From positions 23,996,779-24,060,778 of the forward strand of contig JAKSZU010000005.1 in NCBI GenBank assembly GCA_026018925.1: 64,000 bases of DNA, given 5' to 3'. Position 1 is the stretch's first letter, and every line of letters starts with the position of its first letter. Source of the stretch: Tupaia tana. Its lineage: Eukaryota > Chordata > Mammalia > Scandentia > Tupaiidae. A program made the translations under genes and the position numbers. The notes under the pieces were generated by a model. That model was given only the letters and a program-made list of their open reading frames with translations. It made no database searches and had not been told where the DNA came from. Of this stretch, positions 1 to 10,743 are shown in pieces.

Positions 1-296
1 CCCTCCCTGGCACATTCACAGATGGGCTTTCATTGTGCTCTGAAGTACCTCCATCCTTCCAGCTCAACTTGGAAGAATAAACTTAGAAGTTCATTCAAAT
101 TCCCTTCCACGTGGTGAAAAAAATTCTAAAATGTGCCTCATTTGCTACCAAGGACCAAACGTACCGTAAGATAAGACCCTCACTTTTGAATGCATATGTT
201 AATTAGCACCTTTAACCATTCCACAAGGTATGCATATTTCAAAACATCTTTACACCAAAAATATATGTGATTTTTGCTGATTAAAAGGAAAAAAAT

Positions 297-541
297 GGGG
301 ATCAGCAGATGGCATAGTGGTTACATCACTGGACTCCCATGTATTCAACCATAATTAAGTCCCAGACCTGGCAGCTTAAAACTCACGCCAAGTGCAGGTA
401 TGTACCAGGTGCAGGTATGATTTCTCACTTTGTCTCTCTGTCCTCTCTCTCCAGTAAGCTCACACACCCTATAGCAAAAATATCTCTTTAAAAAAAAGAA
501 GGAAAAAAACACGAAGAAAAAAAGAAGAAGAAAAAGAAAAG
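297..541 (+). mobile_element. tRNA-type SINE, long form, internally deleted
   Basis: It has the tRNA-like head (atcagcagatggcatagtgg), a B-box-like region and the 3' motif cctatagcaaaaat, but the middle of the body is missing. The tail is a mixed A/GAA tract. The same deleted element lies at 25530-25812 in the duplicate copy, so insertion and deletion predate the duplication. Confidence 0.8.
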
Positions 542-644
542 ATGGAGGGGGCCAGCCTCATAGCCTAGTGATTAACAGAGCTGGATCCCATATGACTGAC
601 CATGGTTCAAATCCTGGTCCCAGTAGCTTGAAAAGCTTGTCAGG

Positions 645-893
645 GGACCAGCAGTTGGCATAATGGCTATTTCGACTGTGGTTTGGGGTCTCGAACCTGG
701 TGGCTTAAACTCAAGCCGGGCACTTGTGCATGTGTGCCCAAGATCCCGAGAGAAGAATGGAAAAGGGATTGCGGCCTGGCCATTCCCCCGGGGGGTGATT
801 TCTAGCTTTCTGTCTCTCTCTCTCTCTCTGTCTTTCAGGGTGAGCACACATGACCTATAGCAAAAACCTCGGGGGTGGGGGGTGGGGAGGGGC
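645..893 (+). mobile_element. tRNA-type SINE, long form, nested
   Basis: It runs from gggaccagcagttggcataa to the 3' motif cctatagcaaaaacct, with a G-rich end instead of a clean A-tail. It is flanked by the target repeat agcttgtcagg (634-644 and 895-905) and lies inside the element at 547-1356. Confidence 0.85.
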
Positions 894-965
894 GAGCTTG
901 TCAGGTACGTGTGAATGGGTACCCAAAATCCTGACTGGATGAAGAATGGAAAGAGAAGGGATTTT

Positions 966-1255
966 TTTTGGTGTGTGTGTGTTTTTTTTTTTTTCTTGGA
1001 GAGGTTTTTTTGCTATAGGGCGCGTGCGCTCGCCAGACAGACAGAGAGAGACATAGAGACAGAAAGCGAGAAATCACCCCCCAGGGGGGGATGGTCACGC
1101 CGCAATCCCTTCTCCTCCATTCTCCTCTCGGGATCTTGGGGCACGCACGCACACGCGCCCGGCAGTGAGTTGTAAGCCACAGGGTCCGAGACGCGAACCG
1201 CGGTCGACTACGTGGGAGTCCAGCGACATAGCCATTACGCTAACTGCTGGTTCCC
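966..1255 (-). mobile_element. tRNA-type SINE, long form, present only in the left duplicate copy
   Basis: It is a full-length minus-strand copy with a T-rich tail on the left and head complement ctaactgctggttccc on the right. The target repeat gagaagggatttt occurs at 953-965 and 1256-1268. The right duplicate copy (near 26215) has a single uninterrupted gaagggatttta, so this insertion is younger than the duplication. Confidence 0.92.
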
Positions 1256-1356
1256 GAGAAGGGATTTTATAATGTGTTGACTAGGCCCCAGTGGAGGGTG
1301 CTTTCTCTCCCTCTCTCTCTTTACTCTTGAAAACATGTACCCTCTGGCAATTAAAG

Positions 1357-1849
1357 AAAGACAGAGTACAGACTCATTTAATCATTTTCTCATGAAGAAA
1401 CACACATTCACTTCAACATGCTGAAACTCAGTGGCCATGGAGCTGTTTTTGCCTTTTTCATTCCCATATCGTTTTCATTTTTTATGCCTTCAATAACTAG
1501 CTGTTGTATATTGTCAGGTGAGAGTTCTTCAACTGTATTCATCAATATTTAAGTTACAGCTTAAAGCTGGAGAAGAGTAATATAAAATGGCCATTTGGAA
1601 GAGAAAATCTTGGGGCTAATACTTATGAGCAACAGAAATCTCTTTGCCCTATCGTGACTAAGGGTTTTCAAAGCAATATTGCTTCTGAAACAGTTCCCAG
1701 ATTCAGTTTCTATTTAGCACTAAACATGTACCATACTAAATTACTTAATGAAATTATTGAGAATGATACTATTGTAGGGAAAAAATGTTCAGTGGATTAC
1801 TCGTCCATGTATCAATCATTATTTTCATCATCATGATTATCACTATTAT
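1357..1849. other. No gene seen; duplicated intronic sequence
   Basis: AT-rich, apparently non-repetitive sequence, matched at 26311-26790. Short open frames here have no recognisable family and are not kept intact in the duplicate copy. Confidence 0.6.
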
Positions 1850-2115
1850 CACCATTCATATGTAGATAATTTGTTGTTTTAAGTGCCCTACATAATCTAA
1901 TGTGATTAAAGCAAATGTTACTATCCACATTTTATAGACTTTAAAACTAAAACTCAGAACAATGAAAGCAGAAAGTCCAAATGTCTTACTGAACCGGATC
2001 CCTCTCTTGATTAGGATCACTATCAAAATCACCTTTATATATCACCGTGATGCCTAGTACATAGTGCAAATAATAGACACTCAGTAAATGCTGGTTGAAT
2101 CAAGGGACAAAGGAA
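1850..2115. repeat. MIR/L2-type ancient repeat fragments
   Basis: 1860-1970 resembles the complement of the MIR core (cacattttatagactttaaaactaaaactcagaa corresponds to the 'attttacagatgaggaaactgag' region). 2040-2110 resembles the 3' end shared by MIR and L2, with a degenerate 'cagtaaatgctggttgaat'. The same fragments lie at 26820-27060. Confidence 0.55.
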
Positions 2116-2276
2116 TAATTTAACAGCAAAAAGTGACTGAAAAAGAAACTTGTGGGCAACGTGGGACGGTAAGTGCACCTCTTCTACTTCAAACACATAA
2201 GCAACAACTAATAAAAATTGGAAAAGAATAAACCAAAAGCGCACTCCTGGGCAGCTATAAATGGAATAGAAATGTA

Positions 2277-2522
2277 GGACCAGCAGATGGCATAATGCAT
2301 ACATAGCTGGAGTCCCATGTAGTCAACCGCGGTTTGAGTCCCAGTCTCCACAGCTTAAAACATACTGGGCATGTGTGCCTGTATGCCCAAAATCCCAACA
2401 GCAGACTGGAGAAGAAGGGATTGCAGCGTGGCTATCCACCCTGGGGAGTGATTTCTCACTTTCTGTCTCTGGCTCTCCAGTAAATGCATATGCCCTATGG
2501 CAAAAATCTCTCTTAAAAAAAG
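2277..2522 (+). mobile_element. tRNA-type SINE, long form
   Basis: Head aggaccagcagatggcataa, full body, and 3' motif cctatggcaaaaatctctc followed by an A-rich tail. The orthologous duplicate is at 27227-27478. Confidence 0.88.
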
Positions 2523-2539
2523 AAATGGGGGGGGGGGGG

Positions 2540-2658
2540 GTGGCAGGTGGTGTGGTGGTTAAGGCAGCTGGACTCCCACATGGCTGATGCTGGTCTGAGA
2601 CCCAGACCTGGCAGCTTGCTTTCTCACTTTCCTTCTCCCTCTCTGTCTCTTTCTTAAA
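2540..2658 (+). mobile_element. tRNA-type SINE, short form
   Basis: It has the short-form head (ggcaggtggtgtggtggttaag) followed directly by a pyrimidine-rich stretch (gcttgctttctcactttcc), with no long body. Its A-tail has grown into the microsatellite that follows. Confidence 0.85.
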
Positions 2659-2815
2659 AAAAGAAAAAGAAAAAGAAAAAGAAAAAGAAAAAGAAAAAGA
2701 AAAAGAAAAAGAAAAAGAAAGAAAGAAAGAAAGAAAGAGAGAAACTGAAAGAAAGAGGGAGGGAGGGAGGGAGAGAGAGAGAGAAAGAAAAGAAAAAAAG
2801 AAAAACAAAAAAAAC
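2658..2815 (+). repeat. (AAAAAG)n / (GAAA)n / (GGGA)n microsatellite grown from a SINE tail
   Basis: About ten AAAAAG units are followed by GAAA, GGGA and GA runs. The same tail in the duplicate copy (27604-27775) became GAAA and GGAA arrays instead. The lysine- or phenylalanine-rich open frames here are read-through of this repeat. Confidence 0.95.
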
Positions 2816-3194
2816 AAAAACCCACAAAACAGTGAGAGGGAATAAGCAGTGAGTTCGTTAGACTCCTGGTTCAGTGACAAACGGAGGCCAGAGAACTCAG
2901 CTTCTGTGGATAAAAGGGTTCCAAAGTCTCAGGGCCAAGTTGACAGAGACAGCATTATGACTTAAAGACAGAAAGCAGTCTAGGGGATCCCCTTCCATGA
3001 AAGTGCCTAAAACCACTGTTGCTGACCTACTTCCTGGGGGAAGGCTTTATAGGATGAACTGGAGTCAAAGAAACAGGAAGATAGTGACAATAACAGAGTG
3101 GAATCAAGGTTGTCACACAATTCTTTAGTAGCTGAATCTGCAATACTAATTTTAAAAAATCCAGATGAGGGGATCTCATAAGATTTGCAACTTA
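2816..3194. other. No gene seen; duplicated unique sequence
   Basis: Non-repetitive stretch with a close match at 27781-28161. No conserved reading frame and no known repeat family recognised. Confidence 0.6.
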
Positions 3195-3445
3195 GGGGCC
3201 AGCAGGTAGCATAGTGGTTAAGGTACTGAACTTCCACATGGCCGAGTATTGTTTGAGTCCCAGCCCTGGCAGCTTGAAAATCATGCTCGGTGCATGTGCC
3301 TGAGTGCCCAAAATCCCGAGAGGAGAATAGAGAAAAAGTAATTGCGGCACAGCCATCCCTTCTGGGCGTGATTTCTTGCTTTCCCTCTCACTGTCTCTCT
3401 GTCTCTCTCTGGTCAATGTACTCATCCTATGACAAAAGCCTAAAA
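3195..3445 (+). mobile_element. tRNA-type SINE, long form, older copy
   Basis: Head ggggccagcaggtagcatag, then a body with 'cccaaaatcccgagaggagaat', and end catcctatgacaaaagcct. The duplicate is at 28162-28410. More diverged than the copies carrying 'gttagcgtaatggctatg'. Confidence 0.85.
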
Positions 3446-3539
3446 ATAGAATACATGTGCAGCTTAAAACAAATTCAAATATTTGGAAACTGAAAATGTA
3501 CTCCTAAATAAGTTAAATACAAAATTAAAAGGCACGTTG

Positions 3540-3755
3540 GGACCAGGATGTGGGGCAATGGTAAAACACAATGCTCTGGGAGGCTGACCCACATGGTAAG
3601 GTTCTGGGTTCACATTCAGAGACATGTCAGGCACACATGTGGCCATGGTCCAGGTTTGGCTGGCATTAGAGGTGGACTGTACCAAAACCCTGTTACAAGA
3701 TATACTCTGTCTCTCTTGCTCCCTAATGGAAGAAATGGATAAACTTTAAAAATTA
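3540..3755 (+). mobile_element. SINE type C (third family)
   Basis: This family has a different head (accaggatgtggggcaatgg) and a body with 'gaggctgacccacatgg', and ends tccctaatggaagaaatgg plus an A-rich tail. Other copies: 9652-9885, 28507-28722, 29328-29550, 44206-44435, 57950-58165, 58852-59075. The tRNA-like first half is recognisable only weakly. Confidence 0.7.
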
Positions 3756-3811
3756 AAGGACAAATTATAAAATATTTTAAATAATCACTAGTCGATAAAA
3801 ATATTTGGTAC

Positions 3812-4062
3812 CTGGGCCAGCAGTTGGCGTAATGGCGATGTCACTGGACTCCCATGTAGTTGACCACAGTTTGAGTCCCAGACCTGGTGGCTTAAACTCA
3901 ATGCCAGGCACATGGACGTGAGTGTCCAAGATCCCGAGAGAAGAATGGAGTAGAAGGGATTGCAGCGTGGCCATCCCCCCGGGGACGATTTCTCACTTTC
4001 CTTCTCTCTGTTTCTATCTCTCTGACCAGCGCATGCACCCTGTAGCAAAAACCTCTCCAAAA
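3812..4062 (+). mobile_element. tRNA-type SINE, long form, at the duplication edge
   Basis: Full-length copy whose 5' target sequence atatttggtacc is present at 3800-3811. After the A-tail, unrelated sequence starts (aagtcaatgtgcc) instead of a second atatttggtacc. The duplicate at 28783-29042 has both repeats. The duplication junction therefore lies in this A-tail. Confidence 0.88.
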
Positions 4063-4065
4063 AAA

Positions 4066-5095
4066 TAAGTCAATGTGCCATGTTATTAGTGATGATAAAT
4101 TTATCATCTAATTAAAATAGTGTTCTTCAAATTTGAAAGCATTGAATTCACATGTGGGTTTTAAGGTAGGAATTCTGGGAAGCTTGTATCCTTTGGATAC
4201 TGTGGTGGTTGGACTGTGTGCTGCCTGCATAATTTTCTTGTCTGATATTTATTATGGAGCCAAAACAGAGAAATACAATGAACTGTGAAAGAAATGTGAA
4301 AATGTACTGCTCAAAATCAATGGTACTTCTATAGCAATCCCACATATTTGTCCCTCTTCCCTTTCTCCACCCTGCCTAGGCACTTTGGGATATCTGTCTG
4401 TATTTGCTGGTGAGTATGTTCTCTCTGAGATAGGGTAAGTGATTAGGACTCTTATTTGCTTATGATCATTTATCACCCTGCCTGTACCCCTAAAGACAGA
4501 ATTTGAAGATAGGGGCAGCTTAGAAATATTCTGAACCACAATAGCTTCTGTAGAAATAAAACAGAAGGTAAATTGAATATGTTGGACTAATAAGCAAAAG
4601 CAACTGAATTATTAATCTACAAGCTGGCAGCTTAATAAACAACTTCATATTTCAAATTCACATTTCTCACAGAAGACATAGCTGGCTTTGTTGGAAATTT
4701 ATACATAGATCTATAATATATTTCTATAAGTGTATTATTATCCATATCCCCCTTTACACTCGTGCATAAAAGCCCTTTATAGTATATTCAAACACACAAC
4801 AATTCAAGCCAAAGAGACAGGTTGTTTTATGAAAGTCTGTTATGTTTAAACAGTATTTAAAACTGTTACAGGGGATACCCCACTATTAAAACTACAATAA
4901 TTCAGCTGTTCTCAAAGGAGAAACATTTATAAATTTGACCTATGGAAACAGATTAACTCATTGATTTCTGTTTCTTGAGCATTGACCATGACATTATAGA
5001 GATGGACACTCCATTTGGAGTCACTTATACTTGTTTATGTTTCAGCATTTCCTGATTCAGTATGACTGCACAACATGAATATCTCTGCCTTTTAA
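4066..5095. other. No gene seen; unique intronic sequence
   Basis: About 1 kb of AT-rich sequence without a recognisable repeat, exon or conserved frame. It starts exactly at the duplication junction. Confidence 0.5.
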
Positions 5096-5109
5096 AGATA
5101 TGCTACCTT

Positions 5110-5378
5110 AGGACCAGCAGTTAGTACAGTGGCTATATTGCTAGACTCCCATGTAGTCGACTACGGTTCGAGTCCTGGATACGGTGGCTTAAACTCACGC
5201 CAGGCACGTGTGTGTGCATGCCCAAGGTCCCTAGAGGAGAATGGAGGAGAAGGAATTGCAGTGTGGCCATCCCCCCCGGGGGGTGATTTCTCGCTTTTTG
5301 TCTCTCTGTCTCTGTCTTTCGGGCAAGCACATGCGCCTTATAGCAAAAACCTCTCCAAAAAAAAGAAAGAAAGAAAAA
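5110..5378 (+). mobile_element. tRNA-type SINE, long form
   Basis: Full-length copy with target repeat gatatgctacctta at 5096-5109 and 5379-5392, and 3' motif cttatagcaaaaacctctcc before the A-tail. Confidence 0.93.
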
Positions 5379-5616
5379 GATATGCTACCTTAAAAAAATG
5401 CCTTGCCTTACATTTTCCAGGAATGAAAATAATGTAGACTGTGAATGCCAAGAGTATACAACCCAAGTAGTCCACACCTGTGGAATCATGCAGACCACAG
5501 GCAATACAAAGCAAATGTCCTAACAGCTCTCTTCCTACAAATGACCTGGTGGGCTCTGAGTACACTATAGGAAAATATGTTAGGTCGTTTATTCACAGCT
5601 ATTATTTTTATCCTAT

Positions 5617-5802
5617 TTTTTTTAAAAGAATTATTTATTTAATTTATTTTTATTATTAATTTTTAATTTGCTATAGGACACATGTGCTCACCAGAGAGAC
5701 ACAGAGAGGGAAAGTGAGAAAGCAAGTCACCAGGTCCAGGACTCAAACCACGGTTGGCCATGTGGGAGTCCAGTGCCCTAACCACTATGCAACCATTACC
5801 TT
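5617..5802 (-). mobile_element. tRNA-type SINE, short form
   Basis: Minus-strand copy: AT-rich tail on the left, then 'gctataggacacatgtgctcacc', then the complement of the B-box region and head. Confidence 0.8.
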
Positions 5803-6104
5803 AGCTTTATAAAGTTTCTTTTTGCTGTGTTCTTCATAATAATATATAAATATATATGAATACACATTGCATTTTTACAATTTGTAAATAAATATTTTTA
5901 TAGAGTGTATACTCTCAAAAAAAGTTGTTTCTGATACTTATGTACCATCTAAAAAGTCTAGATACCATGATTCAAAACTTGTTTCACCACACCTACCTAC
6001 AAACCTTGCACTTTTCTCAAATTAAAGGTTTATAATTACATCTCTAGAAAATTCCTTTCTTCCTGACATGCAATATGTATTTAAAGAATATCCACTAAAT
6101 TCCA
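5803..6104. other. No gene seen; AT-rich sequence
   Basis: Unique-looking AT-rich sequence between a SINE and the duplicated CpG-island block. Nothing recognised. Confidence 0.5.
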
Positions 6105-6689
6105 GCTACCAGTAGGTTCTGAAAATATAATAAGATGCAAAATAGACATAATCCCCCTGCTCTTGTGAAACTTACCGTGTAGTAAACACAAGATATATTG
6201 TTGTAGTGCTGTACTATTAAATGCCAATGATAATAAAGTTTTGGGAGATTAGTGAAAGGCATTGGACATTTAAACTGAAATATGAAGCAGAACAATGAGG
6301 CAGGAAGAGAGAGGAGGAATCTTTAAGTCACCGAAAACAGTAAACACCTAGTCTTGTAGAAGGTCCAAGTGACTAGAGCCTCTTGAGAAGGAGAAAGAGG
6401 CTGGTGGGTGCAGTCAGAGCCACTCTTCAAAGAGAGATCTTGCAAGAGCTGGAAACCATATAAGGATTTCAGGTCTTATCCTAAAATGCAATGGGGGAAG
6501 TCAGCCACGGGTTTAAAATAGAAGAATTCAAGTCATTTACCGAAGCCCCCACTTCTTCATTACCCTAGGTTACCTAAAACGTGTCGGGTCTAATATACTC
6601 ACTGCAGAGGAAAATTTCAAAAACGGACTTTCCGAATATAAAAAACAAGGAAAACGTTTCGGGAAATCTGATAGATTAGAGGGCTGTGT

Positions 6690-7475
6690 CTGAACTGCCA
6701 TGAGCCCCAGAAAACCCAGAAGCTGAGGCGAGCGCGTGGCTCGCGGTTCTCCGCAGGGCGGTCGCGGCTGGCGGGACCTCAGGTGGTCCGAGGGCTGGAG
6801 AGCGCGCGGGCTGACTTGCTCTGCAGCCAGATGGGCTGAGCGCCTCACGCCGTGCCCCGCGAGCCCGCGGTCACGCCCAGAGGGACCACCAACCGCCCCG
6901 AAGAAGCTTTTGATCCAAGTCTTTGGGGCGCGCGCACACGCACGCACACACGGGCTCACGCACACAAGGGCTCGCGCACGCGCGCGGTGTGAACGGGCCT
7001 GAACCCGGCCGAGCGTCAGGATTGGGCCTCGTCCGCTGCGGTCGCCGGATTGGCTATCACAGGAGCTGCGGCGCCGCCAGACGGGGGCGGCGCGTTACCC
7101 CGGCTGGCGATCGGGGGTCGCTAGAGTGCAGGCTGCAAGGAGCTGGGGGAAGCGCCAGGGACTGTGCCTCCCCGCCCACGGCTCTTTCACCCACTGACCG
7201 TTGGGCCCTCAACCGAAACTAGTTTGGGAGCTGGAGCTGTCCTCGCCCTCCTTTCAGCCACCTGTGGGGCCACGGGCCGGAAAACAGCTTGTACCGCCGT
7301 CGTGGGCCATCCCGAACTTCAGAGGGAGAATCGGGTGCGAGACAGACGGAAAGAAAAAGGGACTAGAAAATTAAGCTGGCATGGAAAGGGTTTGGACCGT
7401 TTTCGTTGTCAGGCAAGACTGATAAATCTCAGGAACCGCAAAATGCGCTTCTTGGCATGGCCAGTGGGGCCGGTA
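6690..7475. promoter_or_regulatory. Intronic CpG island with promoter-like sites, copy 1
   Basis: CpG-dense DNA in an AT-rich neighbourhood. Visible sites are an inverted CCAAT box (ggattggctatcac, near 7047), GC boxes (gggggcggcgcg near 7083; ccccgcccac near 7170) and a strong candidate plus-strand splice donor (ggccg|gtaagaatg, 7471). If used, the plus-strand RNA would run antisense to CDK8. It could instead be an alternative or non-coding-RNA promoter, or a relic. I recognise no protein; the open frames across it are what GC-rich DNA yields by chance. Confidence 0.6.
6925..6996. repeat. Alternating purine-pyrimidine (CA/CG) tract
   Basis: Runs of CACG, CACA and CGCG inside the CpG island, a sequence type able to adopt Z-DNA. 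The homologous tract at 12205-12280 has a different unit count. Confidence 0.8.
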
Positions 7476-7659
7476 AGAATGTCAGCTCAAGAGTTTTGGC
7501 GTGTGAGACAAATCGTGCCTCTTATTTTTCTGGGTCTCAGATTAATTCCTGACATCTCTGAGCCACACACAACCCACCTTTCCTTCCTCTGTTCCCTTCC
7601 CAGGGATTAGGCTAAATGCTGGAAACTTATGCAGTGTCATGGTATGTTGATGGTGTTAG

Positions 7660-7760
7660 CTTACTCAGGGCTACAGTGTCAACAAGTGGCAAAGTCAGGA
7701 TTCAAAGCCAGAGCAGGATTCAAATCCAGAGCTCTTGGACTCCAAAATGCTCTGGAACAG
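7660..7760 (-). repeat. MIR core fragment
   Basis: 'aacaagtggcaaagtcagga' and 'ttcaaatccagagctctt' match the complement of the MIR core. It is shared with the copy at 12950-13050, so it was part of the duplicated block. Confidence 0.55.
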
Positions 7761-8283
7761 TATGCTGGACTCCTCTCTGCAGTGTTCTGCCCACCCAATC
7801 TGAAGCCAGGTTAGACCACAGTGCCTTGAAGTACAAAGCACACTGTACAGTAGGAGTCAAAAATTGGAACTAGAAATCAACATGTGCTCTAAAACAAGAC
7901 TCTGCAGGTTTCTGGGCATCATTTTCCTCATCTGAATTGACATGCGGTAGGACCCATCAATGTCCACAGTCTCTACTAGCCCTAATAGGAATTCCAGAGA
8001 GTGTATTTGCTTGTTTGCAGGACACCATCCAGACCGTCACAACCATGTTTTCTGGCCAGTGAAGATTTTCGGAGAGGTATAGATGCAGCAGCTCCAAGGT
8101 GAAGCGGCCTCATCATCTCTGATGCAAAACTAGATTCTCTAAGGGTAAAGTAGGTGGTGCTCAAGGACAGATGAGAAATGCTGCTGGTGGCACAGAGGTG
8201 ACTATGACTTTACCCTTCCTTTCCACATTACCCACCATCCAACAAGAAGGACTTATTTTTATCACACAGGAATGGAAACTGAC

Positions 8284-8489
8284 TTTTTAAAAATTTAATT
8301 TTAAATTTAAATTAAAAAATTTAAATTAAATTTAAATTTAATTTTATTTATTCATTCATTTATTTTAAATTAATCAGAGAGAGACACAGTAAGAAAGTGA
8401 GAAAGCAAGCCACCAGGTCCAGGACTCAAACTGCTGTCAGCCATGTCGAAGTGTCCAGTGCCTTAACCACCACACCACCTACTGGTCCC
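8284..8489 (-). mobile_element. tRNA-type SINE, short form
   Basis: An AT-rich tail (8284-8375) is followed by the complement of the pyrimidine stretch, B box and head, ending cctactggtccc. Confidence 0.82.
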
Positions 8490-8861
8490 TGGGAAACTGA
8501 CTCTTAAAAAGAACAAGCTATAGTCAAAAAGCTACTGATTCCTGTTTCAGAGAGAACCCTCACAACAAAGCTGGCTGAGTCTAGTTGAGTCTACATGTTA
8601 CTTTCCAAGACAAACGAACTAAAGAAGAATCTCTACCTTAGGCATGTTTGCTGACTTCTTTGAAGTCATAGGCAGATGACATAGAAGTATAGACTGAGGG
8701 GAGTTTAAGTGAAAGCTGCCATGCTCTCGCCCTTTCTGTGGGGGCCTTGTCAAAAATAGATTCCTGAAGAAGGTTCTGGTTGTGTGCAAACTGAGTTGTA
8801 GATTCAAAGGCCTATCCTCCCTGAGGTAGGACAGAGTTTTTTACATTTAAGATATAATCTA
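8490..8861. other. No gene seen
   Basis: Unique-looking intronic sequence with no recognised repeat or exon. Confidence 0.5.
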
Positions 8862-9114
8862 GGGACCAGAAGATGGCGGAATGACTACATCACTGACTCC
8901 CATGTATTCGACCGCCATTCAAGTCCCAGACCCAGTGACTTAAATTCATGACAGCCGCATGTATGTGCGTGCCCAAGATCCTGAGAGGAGAATGGAGGAG
9001 AAGGGATTGTGGTGTGGCCATCCCCCCTGGGGGGTGATTCTCAGTTTCTGTCTGTCTCTTTCTGGAGAGCACACGTGCTTTATAGCAAAAACCTCTCAAA
9101 AAAAAAAAAAAAAG
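8862..9114 (+). mobile_element. tRNA-type SINE, long form
   Basis: Head agggaccagaagatggcgga, full body, 3' motif ttatagcaaaaacctctc and a run of A. Confidence 0.9.
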
Positions 9115-9129
9115 ATAAAACCTAAAAGT

Positions 9130-9341
9130 GACCTAGAGGTAGTGGCATGGCCCCTGAGACGCTGTGCTATGCAGGCTGGGGACACATGGGAGACACAGGT
9201 TCTATTTCCAGTCAAGCCTAAGGGTCAGGTGCAATAGTGTGACTATAATCCCAGTGACACAGGAGGCTGAAGTAGGAGGATCATGAGCTCAAGTCTAGCC
9301 TGGGCAACACAATGGAACCCTGTCTAAATAAGAGCCTAGTG
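9130..9341 (+). mobile_element. Composite SINE: tRNA-like head plus 7SL/Alu-like part
   Basis: 9130-9225 is a degenerate tRNA-like segment. 9228-9335 follows the 7SL/Alu left arm closely: 'actataatcccagtgacaca', 'ggaggctgaagtaggaggat', 'gcctgggcaacacaatgg'. Related copies are at 16690-16850 and 60645-60870. It is not a primate Alu, as the head and diagnostic positions differ. Confidence 0.7.
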
Positions 9342-9575
9342 TATTCAATATGCCCCCCCCCCCCCACCGGGTCCTTCCTTCCCACCCCCTACTAACCAAC
9401 TCTCAGTGAAAAAAAAAAAAAAACATTTAACAGACACAAGAATGAGGTTATCGGTTGAAGATGATATATATGGTATTATCTTTGACTTGACATGCACCAC
9501 ATACATACTTTGAAAACCCATATTGTATGCTGCAAAGATGTATAATGATTAAATGTAATTTTTTCTTTTTTTAAA
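9342..9575 (+). mobile_element. 5'-truncated L1 3' end
   Basis: 9440-9560 follows the L1 3'UTR pattern (gatgatatatatggtattat ... tttgaaaacccatattgta) and ends in a short A-rich tail. The target repeat aagagcctagtgt flanks it at 9329-9341 and 9577-9588. A C-run (9352-9365) lies near its 5' end. Confidence 0.6.
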
Positions 9576-9581
9576 AAGAGC

Positions 9582-9650
9582 CTAGTGTTGTGGCACATAC
9601 CTGTAGTACCAGTTGGAGTCTGAGGCAAGAGTATCATATTTTAAGACCCT
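9582..9650 (+). mobile_element. Second 7SL-like SINE piece
   Basis: 'gtggcacatacctgtagtac' and 'gagtctgaggcaagagtatc' resemble the start of a 7SL-derived SINE. It is probably the remainder of the composite element cut by the L1 piece. Confidence 0.5.
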
Positions 9651-9651
9651 T

Positions 9652-9885
9652 TTATTAAAAGGAGTGGAAATGAACAGTGGTATGATGGTGAGGCAGGACA
9701 CTATAACGCTGACCCACATGGGAGTGTTCTGGACTTGAGTATGCTGGGTATATGCTGGGTACATGCCCATGATCCAGACTGGCAGAAGCTGGGAGTGGAG
9801 AGTGTTGTTAAGAACCCTTGAGGGTGCTGTATGTGTCTCTGTCTCTCTCACTCATGGAATAACTAAAGGATAAAATAAAATGCTT
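9652..9885 (+). mobile_element. SINE type C
   Basis: Contains the family blocks 'gctgacccacatggg' and 'catgcccatgatccagactgg' and the 3' end ctcatggaataactaaagg. Confidence 0.68.
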
Positions 9886-10159
9886 CCTATTATAATATAC
9901 TCCTGGATGAAAATGTGTAGCCTTTCCTCAGTCACTCAAAGGCAAATGAAAGGCTATTTGCATAACAAATGTTCATATAAAATTTCATACTTCATCCTAG
10001 ACAGAAACTACAAGTTATACATTCTTTCAGAAGAGAAATTATTTCCATTTAAAGGCAATTTGCTTCAATCTTATGCAAAATGTCTATTTTCACTTCTGGA
10101 CTCCTTTTATAGAATCTGGGGGAGGAAGGGAGGACTTTATTAAGCTCATCCCCAGGATG

Positions 10160-10620
10160 CTTGGGTGATGGAAATTTAGACTGAGTTCTAGACAGGTAAC
10201 ATTCATCTACTGTCATCTTCAAGCCTGTTAAACAAAACTACATTGACCTGAGAAGGCCTCAATACTTGTATACTTGAGTTCTTATAAACAAACCACAGCC
10301 TGACTTATGATTCTATTTCCGTAACAAATAGCTGAGTCACCACAGCCTGCTTCACCCCATTACATACTATTCACTGTTTATTTTTAAATTGCGTTCAAAC
10401 AGACAAACAGCAAGGTGCGACCGGTCTGTCTCTCTACCTCACTTCTGTTTTCTGTATGCCATTTTCCTTTTCCTATCCTTAAATGTGATTGACTACATGG
10501 CAACTTAAGAGTTGCTCAGAACCAATTCCAGGGGCTGGCTGAGTCACGAATTGTCCTTTTCTCAATAAAACTCTGCTAAATTAGATTTGTCTGAAGTTTT
10601 TCTTTTAACTAGCTCCTTGG
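10160..10620 (+). mobile_element. Probable solo LTR of an endogenous retrovirus (ERV1-like), fossil
   Basis: Low-CpG sequence with a polyadenylation signal (ctcaataaaactctgctaaa near 10560) followed by a short U5-like T-rich end, as in many mammalian class I LTRs. The boundaries are approximate, no internal retroviral region is attached, and the copy is old and broken. Confidence 0.4.
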
Positions 10621-10743
10621 ATATAGGTATTTCACTATCTGCTTGATATTGATAAACCACTTCCTTATTTAATTACTTTTACCTTTGGAATTGTTTCCTT
10701 GGCTCTAATACAATCCTCCCTCCAACAATTTAGCATTGTGAAA

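Larger units (their letters stand above)
547..1356 (+). mobile_element. SINE of the 'ctggcaatt'-ending subtype, split by two later SINEs
   Basis: Pieces at 547-645, 893-965 and 1256-1356 form one element with head ggccagcctcatagcctagtg and 3' end ctctggcaattaaag. Relatives lie at 16285-16545, 31430-31680 and 61408-61665. A SINE at 645-893 interrupts it in both duplicate copies. A second, at 966-1255, interrupts only this copy. Confidence 0.75.
1..4065 (+). repeat. Interspersed direct duplication, left copy (continues beyond window start)
   Basis: The sequence from base 1 to the A-tail of the SINE ending near 4062 matches 24763-29042 in the same order and orientation, SINE for SINE. In a 430-base stretch (1370-1800) I count about 12 differences, so divergence is a few percent. 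The left copy carries one SINE (966-1255) that the right copy lacks. Its right edge falls in the A-tail of the SINE at 3812-4062, without that SINE's 3' target-site repeat, so this copy looks like the derived one at that end. The left edge is outside the window. Confidence 0.9.
6105..7996. repeat. Duplicated CpG-island block, copy 1
   Basis: It matches 11393-13290 in direct orientation, 5.29 kb away. I count about 9 differences over 7321-7950 (roughly 1.4%) and more in the 5' third and the CA-rich stretch. Both copies contain the CpG island, the same candidate splice donor and the same MIR fragment. The homology ends abruptly near 'aggaattccagag' in both copies. Confidence 0.93.

Noticed and set aside
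2323-2880. Long minus-strand open frame with Phe/Ser-rich repeats
   Set aside because: It is translation of two SINEs and the AAAAAG microsatellite, and the duplicate copy encodes a different repeat.
7164-7610. 148-codon open frame in the intronic CpG island, kept in copy 2 (12454-12900)
   Set aside because: Both copies are nearly identical because of recent duplication, so conservation is uninformative. No known domain, and the frame runs across a likely splice donor.
9228-9335. Primate Alu
   Set aside because: Only the 7SL-like half matches; the head and the rest differ, and no Alu dimer occurs anywhere in the window.
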